NCBI GenBank assembly: GCA_028709215.1
Contig: JAQVXI010000005.1
Span: 12,436 to 73,742, forward strand
DNA: 61,307 nucleotides
Reading direction: 5' to 3'
Source: Bacteroidales bacterium
GTDB taxonomy: Bacteria > Bacteroidota > Bacteroidia > Bacteroidales > UBA1402
Of the stretch, positions 1-7,964 are shown one piece after another. The notes beneath the pieces are model-generated. The model made no database searches and was not told where the DNA came from. It was given only the letters and a program-made list of their open reading frames with translations. The first letter of the stretch is position 1. Each line of letters starts with the position of its first letter. The translations under genes and the position numbers were made by a program.

Positions 1-195
1 TCGACGCCCAGTCGCTCGACATCGGCCTATAGTGGAACATCAAGCAGTAGCTCCAGTTCCTCTCGTTCCATATCGACTTATTCCGGTAGTAGCAGTTCGT
101 CTGGTAGCAGCTATTCTGGAGGAAGCTCCTCCAGTAGCAGTTCTTCTGCCGGCGGAAGTAGAAGCGCTTCATCCGGCAGTAGCTCCAGAAGATGA
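1..195 (+). CDS. Serine-rich C-terminal end of an unidentified protein (5'-truncated)
   Basis: Frame 1 is open from the first base to TGA at 193-195, giving the last 64 residues of a protein whose start lies outside the window. More than half of them are serine, mixed with Gly, Arg, Thr and Tyr and ending in SSRR: a low-complexity, probably disordered tail. The stop overlaps an ATG of the next frame (ATGA at 192-195), so it is probably co-transcribed with the outer membrane protein that follows. Similar Ser/Gly-rich tails are known to me on surface or envelope proteins of Bacteroidales next to FadL-like genes, but the function cannot be read from this fragment. Confidence 0.6.
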   Translation, partial: STPSRSTSAYSGTSSSSSSSSRSISTYSGSSSSSGSSYSGGSSSSSSSSAGGSRSASSGSSSRR

Positions 196-218
196 TGTTA
201 AACGTTAACAATACGATT

Positions 219-1739
219 ATGAAATTCATTCAAAACCTTTCAATATTTGCACTGGTTTCCCTTTTCACCACAGCCGCTATGGCACAGGGCGAATACGATG
301 CAATGAAGTTTTCTCAAACCGACTTGCATGGATCGGCTCGTTTTATGAGTATGAGTGGAGCGTTTGGCGCATTGGGCGGTGATGCTACTGCCATCTCATA
401 CAATCCGGCTGGCATTGGTGTCTATAGAAGTTCTGAGTTTACGTTCTCACCCACATTCAGCAGAACTCGGTCTGAATCGGAGTTGGGCTTGTCACAGACT
501 TCCGGAAGTCAACTCAATTTATTGTTGGATGGCATCGCTTATGTGGGATCCTTTCGAACCGGTAGCAATTCCAGTTTGACCAATTTCAATTTTGGTATTT
601 CATACAACAAGCTGAAAGATTTCAATCGCACCCTGCGAATTCATGGTCAAAACCGTACCAATAGCTTGTTGGACAAGGTAGCCGGATCGCTTGGTGATGT
701 ACAACCGTCCATGTTGGGGGATTTGCCCTATTTAGCGTATGAAACGTATTTGATCAACCACTTGCCCGGTATTGGGTACGAAAGTATTTTGGGCCCCGGT
801 GAACGCCTGGATAACGATATGTATTTTGAAGAAGATGGTGGCATCGGGGTTTGGGATATAACGTTGGGCGGCAATTGGGATCATTATTTGTATGTTGGCG
901 GATCCATCGGAATTCAAAACATTCATTATGAACTGATGTCTTCTTATTGGGAATCACCGGTTTCTAACTCGTTCGAATACGATCTTAGAAATGCCATTGT
1001 AACGGATGGTACCGGTGTTAATGCAAAAATCGGCGTGATTATTCGTCCGTTTGCAGGTTTCCGTTTTGGTTTTGCCATGCATAGTCCAACCTATTATTAC
1101 TTGACGGATGCATTTGCCTCTTCCTTATACTCCGATTTGTATGGTGGCAGTTTTGTACCCGTATCCAGTGAGGGAGCCCACGATGCGGCATTTAGTGAAA
1201 ACTATGCGGACTATCAGCTTTCTACCCCTGGAAAATTGCTGTACAGTGTTGCTTATATGTTTGGGAAACGGGGTTTGTTGAGTTTGGATTGGGAGGTCAT
1301 CGATTACAACAGCACACAATTGCGTTCAGAATCCGGTTTTCCCTACGACGAGACCAACGACGAAATAGCAGCGCACACACGAGCCATATCCAATCTTCGT
1401 TTGGGGGGTGAGTTTCGTATCAGTGAAACCGTCAGTTTGCGGGCAGGAGGAGCTTGGTATCAATCTCCTTATCGAGATTCACAGGCTGCGGCCAATACGG
1501 AGATTGTCACCGTCGGCACGACCCCACATTACTCCATGGGCCAGGAATTGTATTATATGACCGGAGGCGTAGGCTACCGGACCGGTTCCTTCTTTTTGGA
1601 TGCTGCGTTGGTTCACCAAACGGCCAAAGAGCAATTCTTTAATTATTATGATGGCAGCAACGATCACAACGATGCCAAGTATGCCAACGTAAAAACAAAT
1701 AAACTGAACGTCGTTTTATCGACCGGATTCCGGTTTTAA
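219..1739 (+). CDS. FadL/OmpP1-like outer membrane transport protein
   Basis: About 506 residues. From the ATG at 219 the protein begins with a typical signal peptide (MKFIQNLS..., hydrophobic core, cut near AMAQ-GE). ATGs at 192 and 195 overlap the upstream stop but would put a polar stretch before the signal sequence, so 219 is preferred. After the signal comes DLHGSARFMSMSGAFGALGG and then ISYNPAGIGVYRSSEF, the N-terminal hatch-like signature of the OmpP1/FadL/TodX family, followed by alternating aromatic beta-strand segments and a C-terminal Phe (STGFRF). Bacteroidales members are often labelled hemin receptor without proof; the substrate is unknown, presumably a hydrophobic compound. It ends 5 bp from the convergent uvrB. 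Confidence 0.82.
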   Translation: MKFIQNLSIFALVSLFTTAAMAQGEYDAMKFSQTDLHGSARFMSMSGAFGALGGDATAISYNPAGIGVYRSSEFTFSPTFSRTRSESELGLSQTSGSQLNLLLDGIAYVGSFRTGSNSSLTNFNFGISYNKLKDFNRTLRIHGQNRTNSLLDKVAGSLGDVQPSMLGDLPYLAYETYLINHLPGIGYESILGPGERLDNDMYFEEDGGIGVWDITLGGNWDHYLYVGGSIGIQNIHYELMSSYWESPVSNSFEYDLRNAIVTDGTGVNAKIGVIIRPFAGFRFGFAMHSPTYYYLTDAFASSLYSDLYGGSFVPVSSEGAHDAAFSENYADYQLSTPGKLLYSVAYMFGKRGLLSLDWEVIDYNSTQLRSESGFPYDETNDEIAAHTRAISNLRLGGEFRISETVSLRAGGAWYQSPYRDSQAAANTEIVTVGTTPHYSMGQELYYMTGGVGYRTGSFFLDAALVHQTAKEQFFNYYDGSNDHNDAKYANVKTNKLNVVLSTGFRF

Positions 1740-1744
1740 TTGAT

Positions 1745-3757
1745 TTACGGCAACTTTGCCAATTGTTCTTCCAATATTTGGAGATCATCTCTGTAGCGAG
1801 CGGCTTCGATAAATTCGAGCCGCTTTGCTGCATCGTACATTTCCTTTCGAGTTTTATCAATGGCTTTTTGTAATTGTGGCTTGCTCATATGTTGTACCAC
1901 AGGATCTGCGACCAATGCGTGCGTTTCCGTCTCAATATAGGCTTTGGGTTCGGATGCGTTGCGTGAGAAAGAGGATAGGGTTGAATTGAGTTCCTTGATA
2001 ATCTGAGTGGGTTGAAGCCCCATTCTTTCGTTGTATGCCTGTTGCTTCTCTCGTCTTCGATTGGTTTCATCGATGGTCATCTGCATGCTTCGTGTAATTT
2101 TATCCGCATAGAAGATGACAAGCCCGTTAATATTCCGAGCCGCACGACCGGCCGTTTGCGTCAACGATCGGTGATTTCGCAAAAATCCTTCTTTATCGGC
2201 ATCCAGTATGGCAACGAGTGAGACTTCCGGTAAATCCAAGCCTTCACGTAGTAAGTTGACTCCAATCAAAACGTCGTACACACCCGCTCTCAAATCTTCC
2301 ATAATACGAACCCGTTCCAAGGTTTCCACATCCGAGTGAATGTAGTTGCATCGAATATCCAGTTTTTCAAAATAGGCATGCAGCTCTTCTGCCATGCGTT
2401 TGGTAAGCGTGGTGATCAAAACACGTTCGTTTATTGCGGCGCGCTTATGAATTTCTTCCATAAGATCATCCACTTGATTGCGGGTTGGACGTACTTCAAT
2501 AATGGGATCCAATAAGCCGGTGGGTCGTATGATTTGCTCGACAAAGACGCCTTCAGTCTTTTCCAGTTCGTAATCACCCGGTGTAGCACTTACGTATATG
2601 GTTTGCTTTTCAACCGACTCGAACTCCTCAAAATGAAGCGGGCGGTTGTCGATTGCTGCAGGAAGTCGGAAGCCATATTCAACCAAATTTAGTTTTCGGG
2701 CTCGGTCACCACCATACATGGCACGAACCTGCGGCAACGTGACATGACTTTCATCGATGATCATCAGGAAGTTATCCGGGAAGAAATCCATCAAACAGAA
2801 AGGCCGGTCACCGGGCTTTCTACCGTCAAAATAGCGGGAGTAGTTTTCAATTCCCGAGCAATGACCCAATTCACGAATCATTTCTATATCGTAATTCACC
2901 CGTTCGCTCAATCGTTTGGCTTCATACTCTTTTCCGATGGAATTAAAATATTCGACTTGGATTTTCAGATCCTCGAGAATCATTTCGATGGCTTGACCGG
3001 TGCGTTCTTTACTGGTTACAAACAGATTTGCCGGAAAAATGCGGTATTCTTCAAGCCTTGCTTCTGTTTTTCCGGTTTGTGGGTTGACGACCTCAATTTC
3101 ATCGATTTCGTTTCCCCAAAAGTTGACGCGAACGATTTGATCGGCATAGGCCAGAAAAATGTCAACCGTATCGCCCTTTACGCGAAAATGTCCATGTGAA
3201 AATTCGACTTCGTTTCTGGAGTAGAGTATATCAACCAGTTTTCGCAGAAACACGTTCCGATCCAGCTTCATTCCTCGATGCACTTCCACGATGTTCCTGT
3301 TGAAATCTTCCGGGTTTCCAATACCATAAATGCAGGATACGGATGATACGACCAAAACGTCCTGTCGACCGGAAAGCAGGGCTGAGGTTGCCGACAAACG
3401 CAACTTCTCAATTTCTTCATTGATGGCCAAGTCCTTTTCAATATAGGTGTCGGAAACGGGGAGATAGGCTTCCGGTTGGTAGTAGTCGTAATAGGATACG
3501 TAATATTCAACTGCGTTTTCCGGGAAGAATTTTTTGAATTCGTTGTATAATTGAGCGGCAAGTGTTTTATTGTGACTGAGCACCAAGGTGGGTCGATTAA
3601 TTTCTTGAACCACATTGGCTACTGTAAATGTTTTCCCAGAACCGGTTACGCCCAAAAGAGTCTGGAACGACTGGCCATCCTGTATGCCCTCAACCAATTG
3701 GCGAATGGCTTCCGGTTGATCACCGGTTGGAACATAGTTGGAAGTGAGTTTGAACAT
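1745..3757 (-). CDS. uvrB: UvrABC system protein B
   Basis: 670 residues, normal for UvrB. It is the damage-verification helicase of nucleotide excision repair; it is loaded by UvrA and then recruits UvrC. Walker A GVTGSGKT lies at residues 36-43, the beta-hairpin region rich in Tyr (YYVSYYDYYQPEAYLP) at about 84-100, a DESH box follows, then helicase motifs V-VI (GVNLLREGLDLPEVSL, QTAGRAARN), and a UVR motif near the C-terminus (RKEMYDAAKRLEFIEAARY) that contacts UvrC. The start at 3757 gives the canonical MFKLTSNYVPTGDQP. It is monocistronic and divergent from paaK; uvrA is 8 kb away on the other strand and uvrC is not in the window. Confidence 0.97.
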   Translation of the reverse strand: MFKLTSNYVPTGDQPEAIRQLVEGIQDGQSFQTLLGVTGSGKTFTVANVVQEINRPTLVLSHNKTLAAQLYNEFKKFFPENAVEYYVSYYDYYQPEAYLPVSDTYIEKDLAINEEIEKLRLSATSALLSGRQDVLVVSSVSCIYGIGNPEDFNRNIVEVHRGMKLDRNVFLRKLVDILYSRNEVEFSHGHFRVKGDTVDIFLAYADQIVRVNFWGNEIDEIEVVNPQTGKTEARLEEYRIFPANLFVTSKERTGQAIEMILEDLKIQVEYFNSIGKEYEAKRLSERVNYDIEMIRELGHCSGIENYSRYFDGRKPGDRPFCLMDFFPDNFLMIIDESHVTLPQVRAMYGGDRARKLNLVEYGFRLPAAIDNRPLHFEEFESVEKQTIYVSATPGDYELEKTEGVFVEQIIRPTGLLDPIIEVRPTRNQVDDLMEEIHKRAAINERVLITTLTKRMAEELHAYFEKLDIRCNYIHSDVETLERVRIMEDLRAGVYDVLIGVNLLREGLDLPEVSLVAILDADKEGFLRNHRSLTQTAGRAARNINGLVIFYADKITRSMQMTIDETNRRREKQQAYNERMGLQPTQIIKELNSTLSSFSRNASEPKAYIETETHALVADPVVQHMSKPQLQKAIDKTRKEMYDAAKRLEFIEAARYRDDLQILEEQLAKLP

Positions 3758-3767
3758 GTTTTTGTTA

Positions 3768-3775
3768 CAAATTTA
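3768..3775 (-). promoter_or_regulatory. Putative -7 element of the uvrB promoter
   Basis: On the minus strand this reads TAAATTTG, an exact match to the Bacteroidetes -7 consensus TAnnTTTG, 10 nt upstream of the uvrB ATG. No good -33 box is seen at 19-21 nt. If used, the mRNA would have almost no leader. Confidence 0.35.
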
Positions 3776-3839
3776 CAAAGAATTGCCTCCATTTATTGCA
3801 AAATATTGTTTTTCTTTGTGTCACAGAAAAAAATTGGAT

Positions 3840-5138
3840 ATGATTTGGAATGAGAGCAGCGAGTGCATGCGCCCCGATGAAATGCGGGATTTACAGAACA
3901 AACGATTGCGGACAACCGTAGAACGCGTCTACCACAATTCCACCTTTTACCGCTCAAGAATGCAGGAAATGGGTGTGAGTCCGATGGATATTGAAACCAT
4001 CGATGATTTGGTCAAGCTACCGTTTACCGTCAAAACGGATTTGAGGGATCAGTATCCGTTTGGTTTGTTTTCTGCCCCCATGTCGGAAATCGTTCGACTG
4101 CATGCTTCTTCGGGAACAACGGGAAAACCCATCGTAGCCGGATATACAAGAAAAGATTTGGGTACATGGTCGGAAGTGATGGCACGAACATTTGCTGCCG
4201 GCGGTTGCTCAAGAAATGATATATTTCAAATCGCCTACGGATACGGGCTATTTACCGGAGGACTGGGTGCGCATTACGGAGCTGAAATGCTGGGCGCTTC
4301 GGTGATCCCCATCTCCGCAGGAAATACGGAAAAACAGATTCAGTTGATGACTGATTTTGGTTCAACAGCCTTATGCTGTACTCCGTCCTATGCTTTGTAT
4401 TTGGCCGAAGCCATTCAGGAAATGGGCGTTCGTGATAAGCTCAAATTGCGTTGTGGCTTTTTTGGAGCAGAGCCTTGGACAGAAGAAATGCGCAGAGAGA
4501 TCGAGAACAAGTTAAAAATAAAAGCCTTTGATATTTTTGGTTTAACAGAAATCATTGGTCCGGGGGTTGCTTACGATTGTGAGGCGCAGTCGGGTATGCA
4601 CATCAACGAAGATCATTTTTTGCCGGAAATCATCAATCCTCAAACCTTGCAGCCGGTTGCTCCGGGTGAAATAGGGGAGTTGGTGTTTACGACCATTACG
4701 AAAGAGGGAATGCCTGTCATTCGTTATCGTACGAAAGATTTAACCAGTTTGACCTATGAGACGTGTTCCTGTGGTCGAACATCGGTACGCATGCACAAGA
4801 TTATGGGACGAAGCGACGACATGCTCATCATTCGGGGTGTCAATGTCTTCCCGTCTCAAATAGAGAGTGTGTTGCTGGAGTTTGGTGAGGCAGCGCCGCA
4901 TTATCATATTTTTGTAGACCGTGCTAACAATACCGATACGTTTGAAGTGCATGTAGAGGTTCGTCCGGAGAATTTCTCAGATGATTTGAGTTCTATGCTC
5001 AATCTACGCAAACGCATTGAAGCACGCATTCAAAGTGTTGTGGGTATACATGCGCAGGTTAAGTTGGTTGAACCCCGTTCGATTGAACGATCTACCGGGA
5101 AGGCTAAACGCGTTACGGACAATCGAAAGCTTTATTAA
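3840..5138 (+). CDS. paaK: Phenylacetate-CoA ligase family protein (copy 1)
   Basis: 432 residues from the ATG at 3840 (MIWNESSECMRPDEM); the frame extends upstream to an ATG at 3738 but that would overlap the divergent uvrB start. The family forms aryl-CoA from an aryl acid, CoA and ATP through an acyl-adenylate. The adenylate P-loop SSGTTGKP is at about residues 94-101, followed by AYGYGLFTGGLGAHYGAE, FGLTEIIGPGVAYDC and the C-terminal hinge region GRSDDMLIIRGVNVFPSQIE. An ACT protein follows after 11 bp, as in the second copy at 21452-23189. In anaerobes such ligases commonly act on products of indolepyruvate ferredoxin oxidoreductase, whose genes are not seen here, so the substrate is inferred. 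Confidence 0.9.
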   Translation: MIWNESSECMRPDEMRDLQNKRLRTTVERVYHNSTFYRSRMQEMGVSPMDIETIDDLVKLPFTVKTDLRDQYPFGLFSAPMSEIVRLHASSGTTGKPIVAGYTRKDLGTWSEVMARTFAAGGCSRNDIFQIAYGYGLFTGGLGAHYGAEMLGASVIPISAGNTEKQIQLMTDFGSTALCCTPSYALYLAEAIQEMGVRDKLKLRCGFFGAEPWTEEMRREIENKLKIKAFDIFGLTEIIGPGVAYDCEAQSGMHINEDHFLPEIINPQTLQPVAPGEIGELVFTTITKEGMPVIRYRTKDLTSLTYETCSCGRTSVRMHKIMGRSDDMLIIRGVNVFPSQIESVLLEFGEAAPHYHIFVDRANNTDTFEVHVEVRPENFSDDLSSMLNLRKRIEARIQSVVGIHAQVKLVEPRSIERSTGKAKRVTDNRKLY

Positions 5139-5149
5139 ATTACTAGGAT

Positions 5150-5578
5150 ATGATTATACAACAACTATCTATCTTTCTGGAGAATAAAACAGGTCGATTG
5201 ACGGAAGTAACGCAGGTGCTGGGTCAGGCCGGTATTAATTTATCGGCGTTCAGTATGGCGGAATCTTCTGACTTTGGCATCATGCGTGTCATTCTTTCCG
5301 ATCCGGAAAAGGCACAGCATTTGCTCACAGAAAAAGGTTTTACGGTCACTTTGAGTGACGTGGTTTGCTTACGTGTTCCGAATACGCCTGGAACGCTTTC
5401 ACAAGCGTTACTCGTTTTGTCTGAAGCCGGAGTCTCGATTGAGTACATGTATGCATTTGCACGGAAGGATGATGCCGCACTGGTCGTTATTCGTGCCAAC
5501 GATACGCAACGCTGCATTGATGCATTGCAATCTTCTAACCTGAATTTGGTTAAAGCATCGGAGATGTACGATTTTTAA
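5150..5578 (+). CDS. Tandem ACT domain protein paired with PaaK (copy 1)
   Basis: 142 residues made of two ACT domains: the first opens with QQLSIFLENKTGRLTEVTQVL (about 3-23) and the second with CLRVPNTPGTLSQALLVLSE (about 69-88). ACT domains bind amino acids and regulate enzymes; free-standing double-ACT proteins next to phenylacetate-CoA ligase are a recurrent pairing in anaerobes, so it probably senses an aromatic amino acid or the ligase's product. It starts 11 bp after paaK and is almost certainly in the same transcript. A paralogue of identical length lies at 21452-21880. Confidence 0.85.
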   Translation: MIIQQLSIFLENKTGRLTEVTQVLGQAGINLSAFSMAESSDFGIMRVILSDPEKAQHLLTEKGFTVTLSDVVCLRVPNTPGTLSQALLVLSEAGVSIEYMYAFARKDDAALVVIRANDTQRCIDALQSSNLNLVKASEMYDF

Positions 5579-5611
5579 CTGTATTCATTTCGTTGAGTGA
5601 AAGGGAAGTGT

Positions 5612-5619
5612 TACCTTTG
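5612..5619 (+). promoter_or_regulatory. Putative -7 element of the bamD promoter
   Basis: TACCTTTG matches the Bacteroidetes TAnnTTTG consensus exactly and lies 20 nt before the bamD ATG. A weak TTTC at 5588-5591 sits 20 nt upstream in the -33 position. Confidence 0.4.
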
Positions 5620-5638
5620 CACGTCATAAATATGCCCT

Positions 5639-6445
5639 ATGAAGCTACGTTTTATTTATATCCTCTTGCTTAGCTGGACGCTGGTTTCCTGCTCGGATTA
5701 CCAAAAGTTACTGAAAAGTACCGATTACGAGCTAAAATGGACGAAGGCAAATGAATTTTTCGAGCAGGGTAAAGATCAGAAAGTGATTGATTTACTCGAG
5801 GATATGCAGGCTTTCTTTAAAGGAACCGATCGTGCTGAGCAGACCTTGTTTATGTTGGGCAAATCGTATTACAATAAGAAAGATTACATTTCAGCCAGTC
5901 ACTACTTTGAATCATATTATAAAACCTATCCAAGAGGTCAGTATGCCGAAGAATCACGCTTTTTGACCGGTAAAGCAGCCTATTTAAGCTCCCCCGATCC
6001 TCGTTTAACACAAGGAGATACCTACAAAGCCATCGAGTTGCTGCAGATATATTTAGAATATTTTCCCGAAAGTGAAAATCGCGAAGCGGTGGTTCGTATG
6101 TTGGGAGAACTTCAGGATAAACTGGTTTACAAAGAGCTACTTAACAGTCGATTGTATTTTGATTTGGGCAATTATATGGGGAATAACAACTATCAGGCTT
6201 GCATTGTTACAGCAAATTATGCCTTGATGGAGTATCCTGTATCCAAATACCGCGAGGAGCTTGCCTGGTTGGTTTTGCGTTCGCATCATCAAATCGCTTT
6301 ACAAAGTATTGAGGAGAAGAAGCTGGAACGATATCAGCAAACCATTGATGAATACTATGCATTTGTCAATGAATTTCCAACGAGTACATTCCGTAAAGAA
6401 GCGGATGCGATCCTGGAAGATATGAAAAAAGTTATCAAAGATTAA
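5639..6445 (+). CDS. bamD: Outer membrane assembly lipoprotein BamD
   Basis: 268 residues. The N-terminus is a lipoprotein signal (MKLRFIYILLLSWTLVSC, lipobox LVSC, lipidated Cys at 18), then SDYQKLLKSTDYELKW, which is characteristic of Bacteroidetes BamD (YfiO). The rest is TPR-like: AEQTLFMLGKSYYNKKDYISASHYFESYYKTYP and further helical pairs. BamD is the essential lipoprotein partner of BamA in folding outer membrane beta-barrels. It is followed after 13 bp by rpoZ and then a DUF4293 gene, an arrangement usual in Bacteroidales. Confidence 0.93.
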   Translation: MKLRFIYILLLSWTLVSCSDYQKLLKSTDYELKWTKANEFFEQGKDQKVIDLLEDMQAFFKGTDRAEQTLFMLGKSYYNKKDYISASHYFESYYKTYPRGQYAEESRFLTGKAAYLSSPDPRLTQGDTYKAIELLQIYLEYFPESENREAVVRMLGELQDKLVYKELLNSRLYFDLGNYMGNNNYQACIVTANYALMEYPVSKYREELAWLVLRSHHQIALQSIEEKKLERYQQTIDEYYAFVNEFPTSTFRKEADAILEDMKKVIKD

Positions 6446-6458
6446 TATAAAACAACAA

Positions 6459-6791
6459 ATGGATTACAAGAAATCGAGCATTCCGACTACGACGGTGACC
6501 CGTGACATGAATAGACTGTGTGAAGATACGGGTAACGTATACGAAACGGTCAAGATTATTGCGAAGCGTTCCAATCAAATCAGTGTAGAAATGAAATCTG
6601 AGTTGGAAAAAAAGCTTCTTGAATTTGCTTCCTATACCGACAATCTGGAAGAAGTGTTTGAGAATCGCGAGCAAATTGAAATTTCACGTTTCTACGAAAA
6701 ATTGCCCAAAGCCACTTTGATTGCTGCCGAAGAATATACGGAAGGAAAAGTGCATCACGTCAATCCAACACGTGAAAAACTAAAAAAATGA
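6459..6791 (+). CDS. rpoZ: RNA polymerase omega subunit (Rpb6/RpoZ family)
   Basis: 110 residues. The N-terminal half carries the omega signature: TTTVTRDMNRLCEDTGNVYE followed by KIIAKRSNQISVEMKSELEKKL. Omega binds the beta' C-terminal region and helps assemble RNA polymerase. The Bacteroidetes form is often annotated as a hypothetical or Rpb6-type protein because it differs from proteobacterial RpoZ. The C-terminal third (KLPKATLIAAEEYTEGKV) is the family-specific tail. It sits between bamD and the DUF4293 gene with 13 and 10 bp gaps, so it is in one operon with them. Confidence 0.85.
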   Translation: MDYKKSSIPTTTVTRDMNRLCEDTGNVYETVKIIAKRSNQISVEMKSELEKKLLEFASYTDNLEEVFENREQIEISRFYEKLPKATLIAAEEYTEGKVHHVNPTREKLKK

Positions 6792-6801
6792 TTCGCTGAT
6801 T

Positions 6802-7260
6802 ATGATTCAACGAGTTCAAAGTGTGTACCTTCTGATGATGGCCGGTCTTATGATTGCGCTATTGTTTTATCCATTGGGGGTGTTTACTGCAGAGAAGGCA
6901 ACGTATGAATTTGCAGCTTTTTCTGTACGTGATGCGAGTGGAGGGGATTTGCCCGGTTTTCCTATTTGGACGTTGGGCGTGTTGTCGGTTTTGACCGTAC
7001 TCTTGTCACTCTTTACCTTACTCTTGTTTACAAGACGGATGGCACAGATTCGAATTTGTGTATTTAACGGCATTCTGTTGGCGAGCTTCTATCTGGTGTA
7101 CATTGCCTTTGTGTTTATTGTAAAATCAAAGTTTGACGCACAGTTTATGCCCTCTTTTGCGGCCTCTATGCCTCTGATCGCGCTCATTCTGGACATTCTG
7201 GCAATCAAGGCCATCGGAAAAGATGAAGCACTCATTCAATCCTGGAATCGCATTCGATAA
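6802..7260 (+). CDS. DUF4293 four-helix membrane protein
   Basis: 152 residues with four hydrophobic segments: about 7-25 (YLLMMAGLMIALLFYPLGVF), 53-75, 84-106 and 118-138. It starts MIQRVQSVYLLMM, the usual opening of the DUF4293 family, which is found next to rpoZ and bamD in Bacteroidetes. The periplasmic loop between helices 1 and 2 is short and polar (EKATYEFAAFSVRDASGG). No catalytic motif is seen and the function is unknown. It ends the bamD operon just before a strong terminator. Confidence 0.85.
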   Translation: MIQRVQSVYLLMMAGLMIALLFYPLGVFTAEKATYEFAAFSVRDASGGDLPGFPIWTLGVLSVLTVLLSLFTLLLFTRRMAQIRICVFNGILLASFYLVYIAFVFIVKSKFDAQFMPSFAASMPLIALILDILAIKAIGKDEALIQSWNRIR

Positions 7261-7280
7261 GTGTACGAAATGATCTTATA

Positions 7281-7311
7281 AAAAGGCTGGCGCAACTGCG
7301 TCAGCCTTTTT
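7281..7311. terminator. Bidirectional intrinsic terminator
   Basis: AAAAGGCTGGCG, a short loop, then CGTCAGCCTTTTT: a 12-bp stem with one G-U pair, with A and T tracts on both sides. It serves the bamD operon on the plus strand and the barrel gene ending at 7310 on the minus strand. Confidence 0.88.
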
Positions 7312-7960
7312 ATTTGCTGATCTGATAAAAATAAGACAAGTGAACGCTTATGACTTGTAGATTGGACGTACTAAAATCGTCTTGAATCGCATCGTTAAAC
7401 AAATTGGACAAATGGTAATGAAATCGACCTTCAAGATTCAGTGCATTTTTTCCAACATGTAGTCCCACGCCCAATCCGGCCAATACACCGTATTGAAACG
7501 ACTTTTCAACGTTTTTTCCGTGTTGAAGGTAACTGTAGCCATCGTTTATGACACGTTCATTTTCTGAAATCATGTAGCCGATTTTGGGGCCGATATTTAA
7601 AAAATAACGAGCCATTGTGCCGCCTGAGTAGGCATGAAGGAGGAAAGGCAGTTCAATAAACTGAATGCTGCGTTCGTAGCTTGGATTCAATCCGTTCCCT
7701 TCGGCATCCTCACGCCAACCGGATGCCACATAATTGCATTCCAGTTGTATCCCAAAATGATCTTCGCTGATGTAACGGATGGATACGCCGGCTCCCGGTT
7801 GGATCAACAGCATCTTATCCACATATTTGGGAACGGTCGTGATCGTCGAGGCATTTGCGCCTGCAGACAATCCAACCGACCATTCGTTTCGTGTGTTGTA
7901 TTGTGCAAATACAAACGTACCAAGACACAAGCCAAGGCTTATTAGACCGAATTTTCTCAT
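7310..7960 (-). CDS. Outer membrane beta-barrel protein (PorT-like family)
   Basis: 216 residues from the ATG at 7960, which gives a clean signal peptide (MRKFGLISLGLCLGTFVFAQ, cut after FAQ). An ATG at 7987 would overlap the upstream gene and add a polar extension. The mature protein shows alternating strands (WSVGLSAGANASTI, HFGIQLECNYVASGW, SIQFIELPFLLHAY, FQYGVLAGLGVGLHV, VISVHLSYFYQISK) as in the small 8-strand outer membrane barrels of Bacteroidetes (PorT/OMP_b-brl_2). The spacing from the LysM gene upstream is 4 bp, so both are one transcript. A precise role cannot be assigned. Confidence 0.78.
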   Translation of the reverse strand: MRKFGLISLGLCLGTFVFAQYNTRNEWSVGLSAGANASTITTVPKYVDKMLLIQPGAGVSIRYISEDHFGIQLECNYVASGWREDAEGNGLNPSYERSIQFIELPFLLHAYSGGTMARYFLNIGPKIGYMISENERVINDGYSYLQHGKNVEKSFQYGVLAGLGVGLHVGKNALNLEGRFHYHLSNLFNDAIQDDFSTSNLQVISVHLSYFYQISK

Positions 7961-7964
7961 AGCA

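Noticed and set aside
1-190. Possible tandem repeat in the serine-rich DNA
   Set aside because: Only low-complexity AGC/AGT/TCC codon runs; no regular repeat unit or spacer, so neither a CRISPR array nor a tandem repeat.
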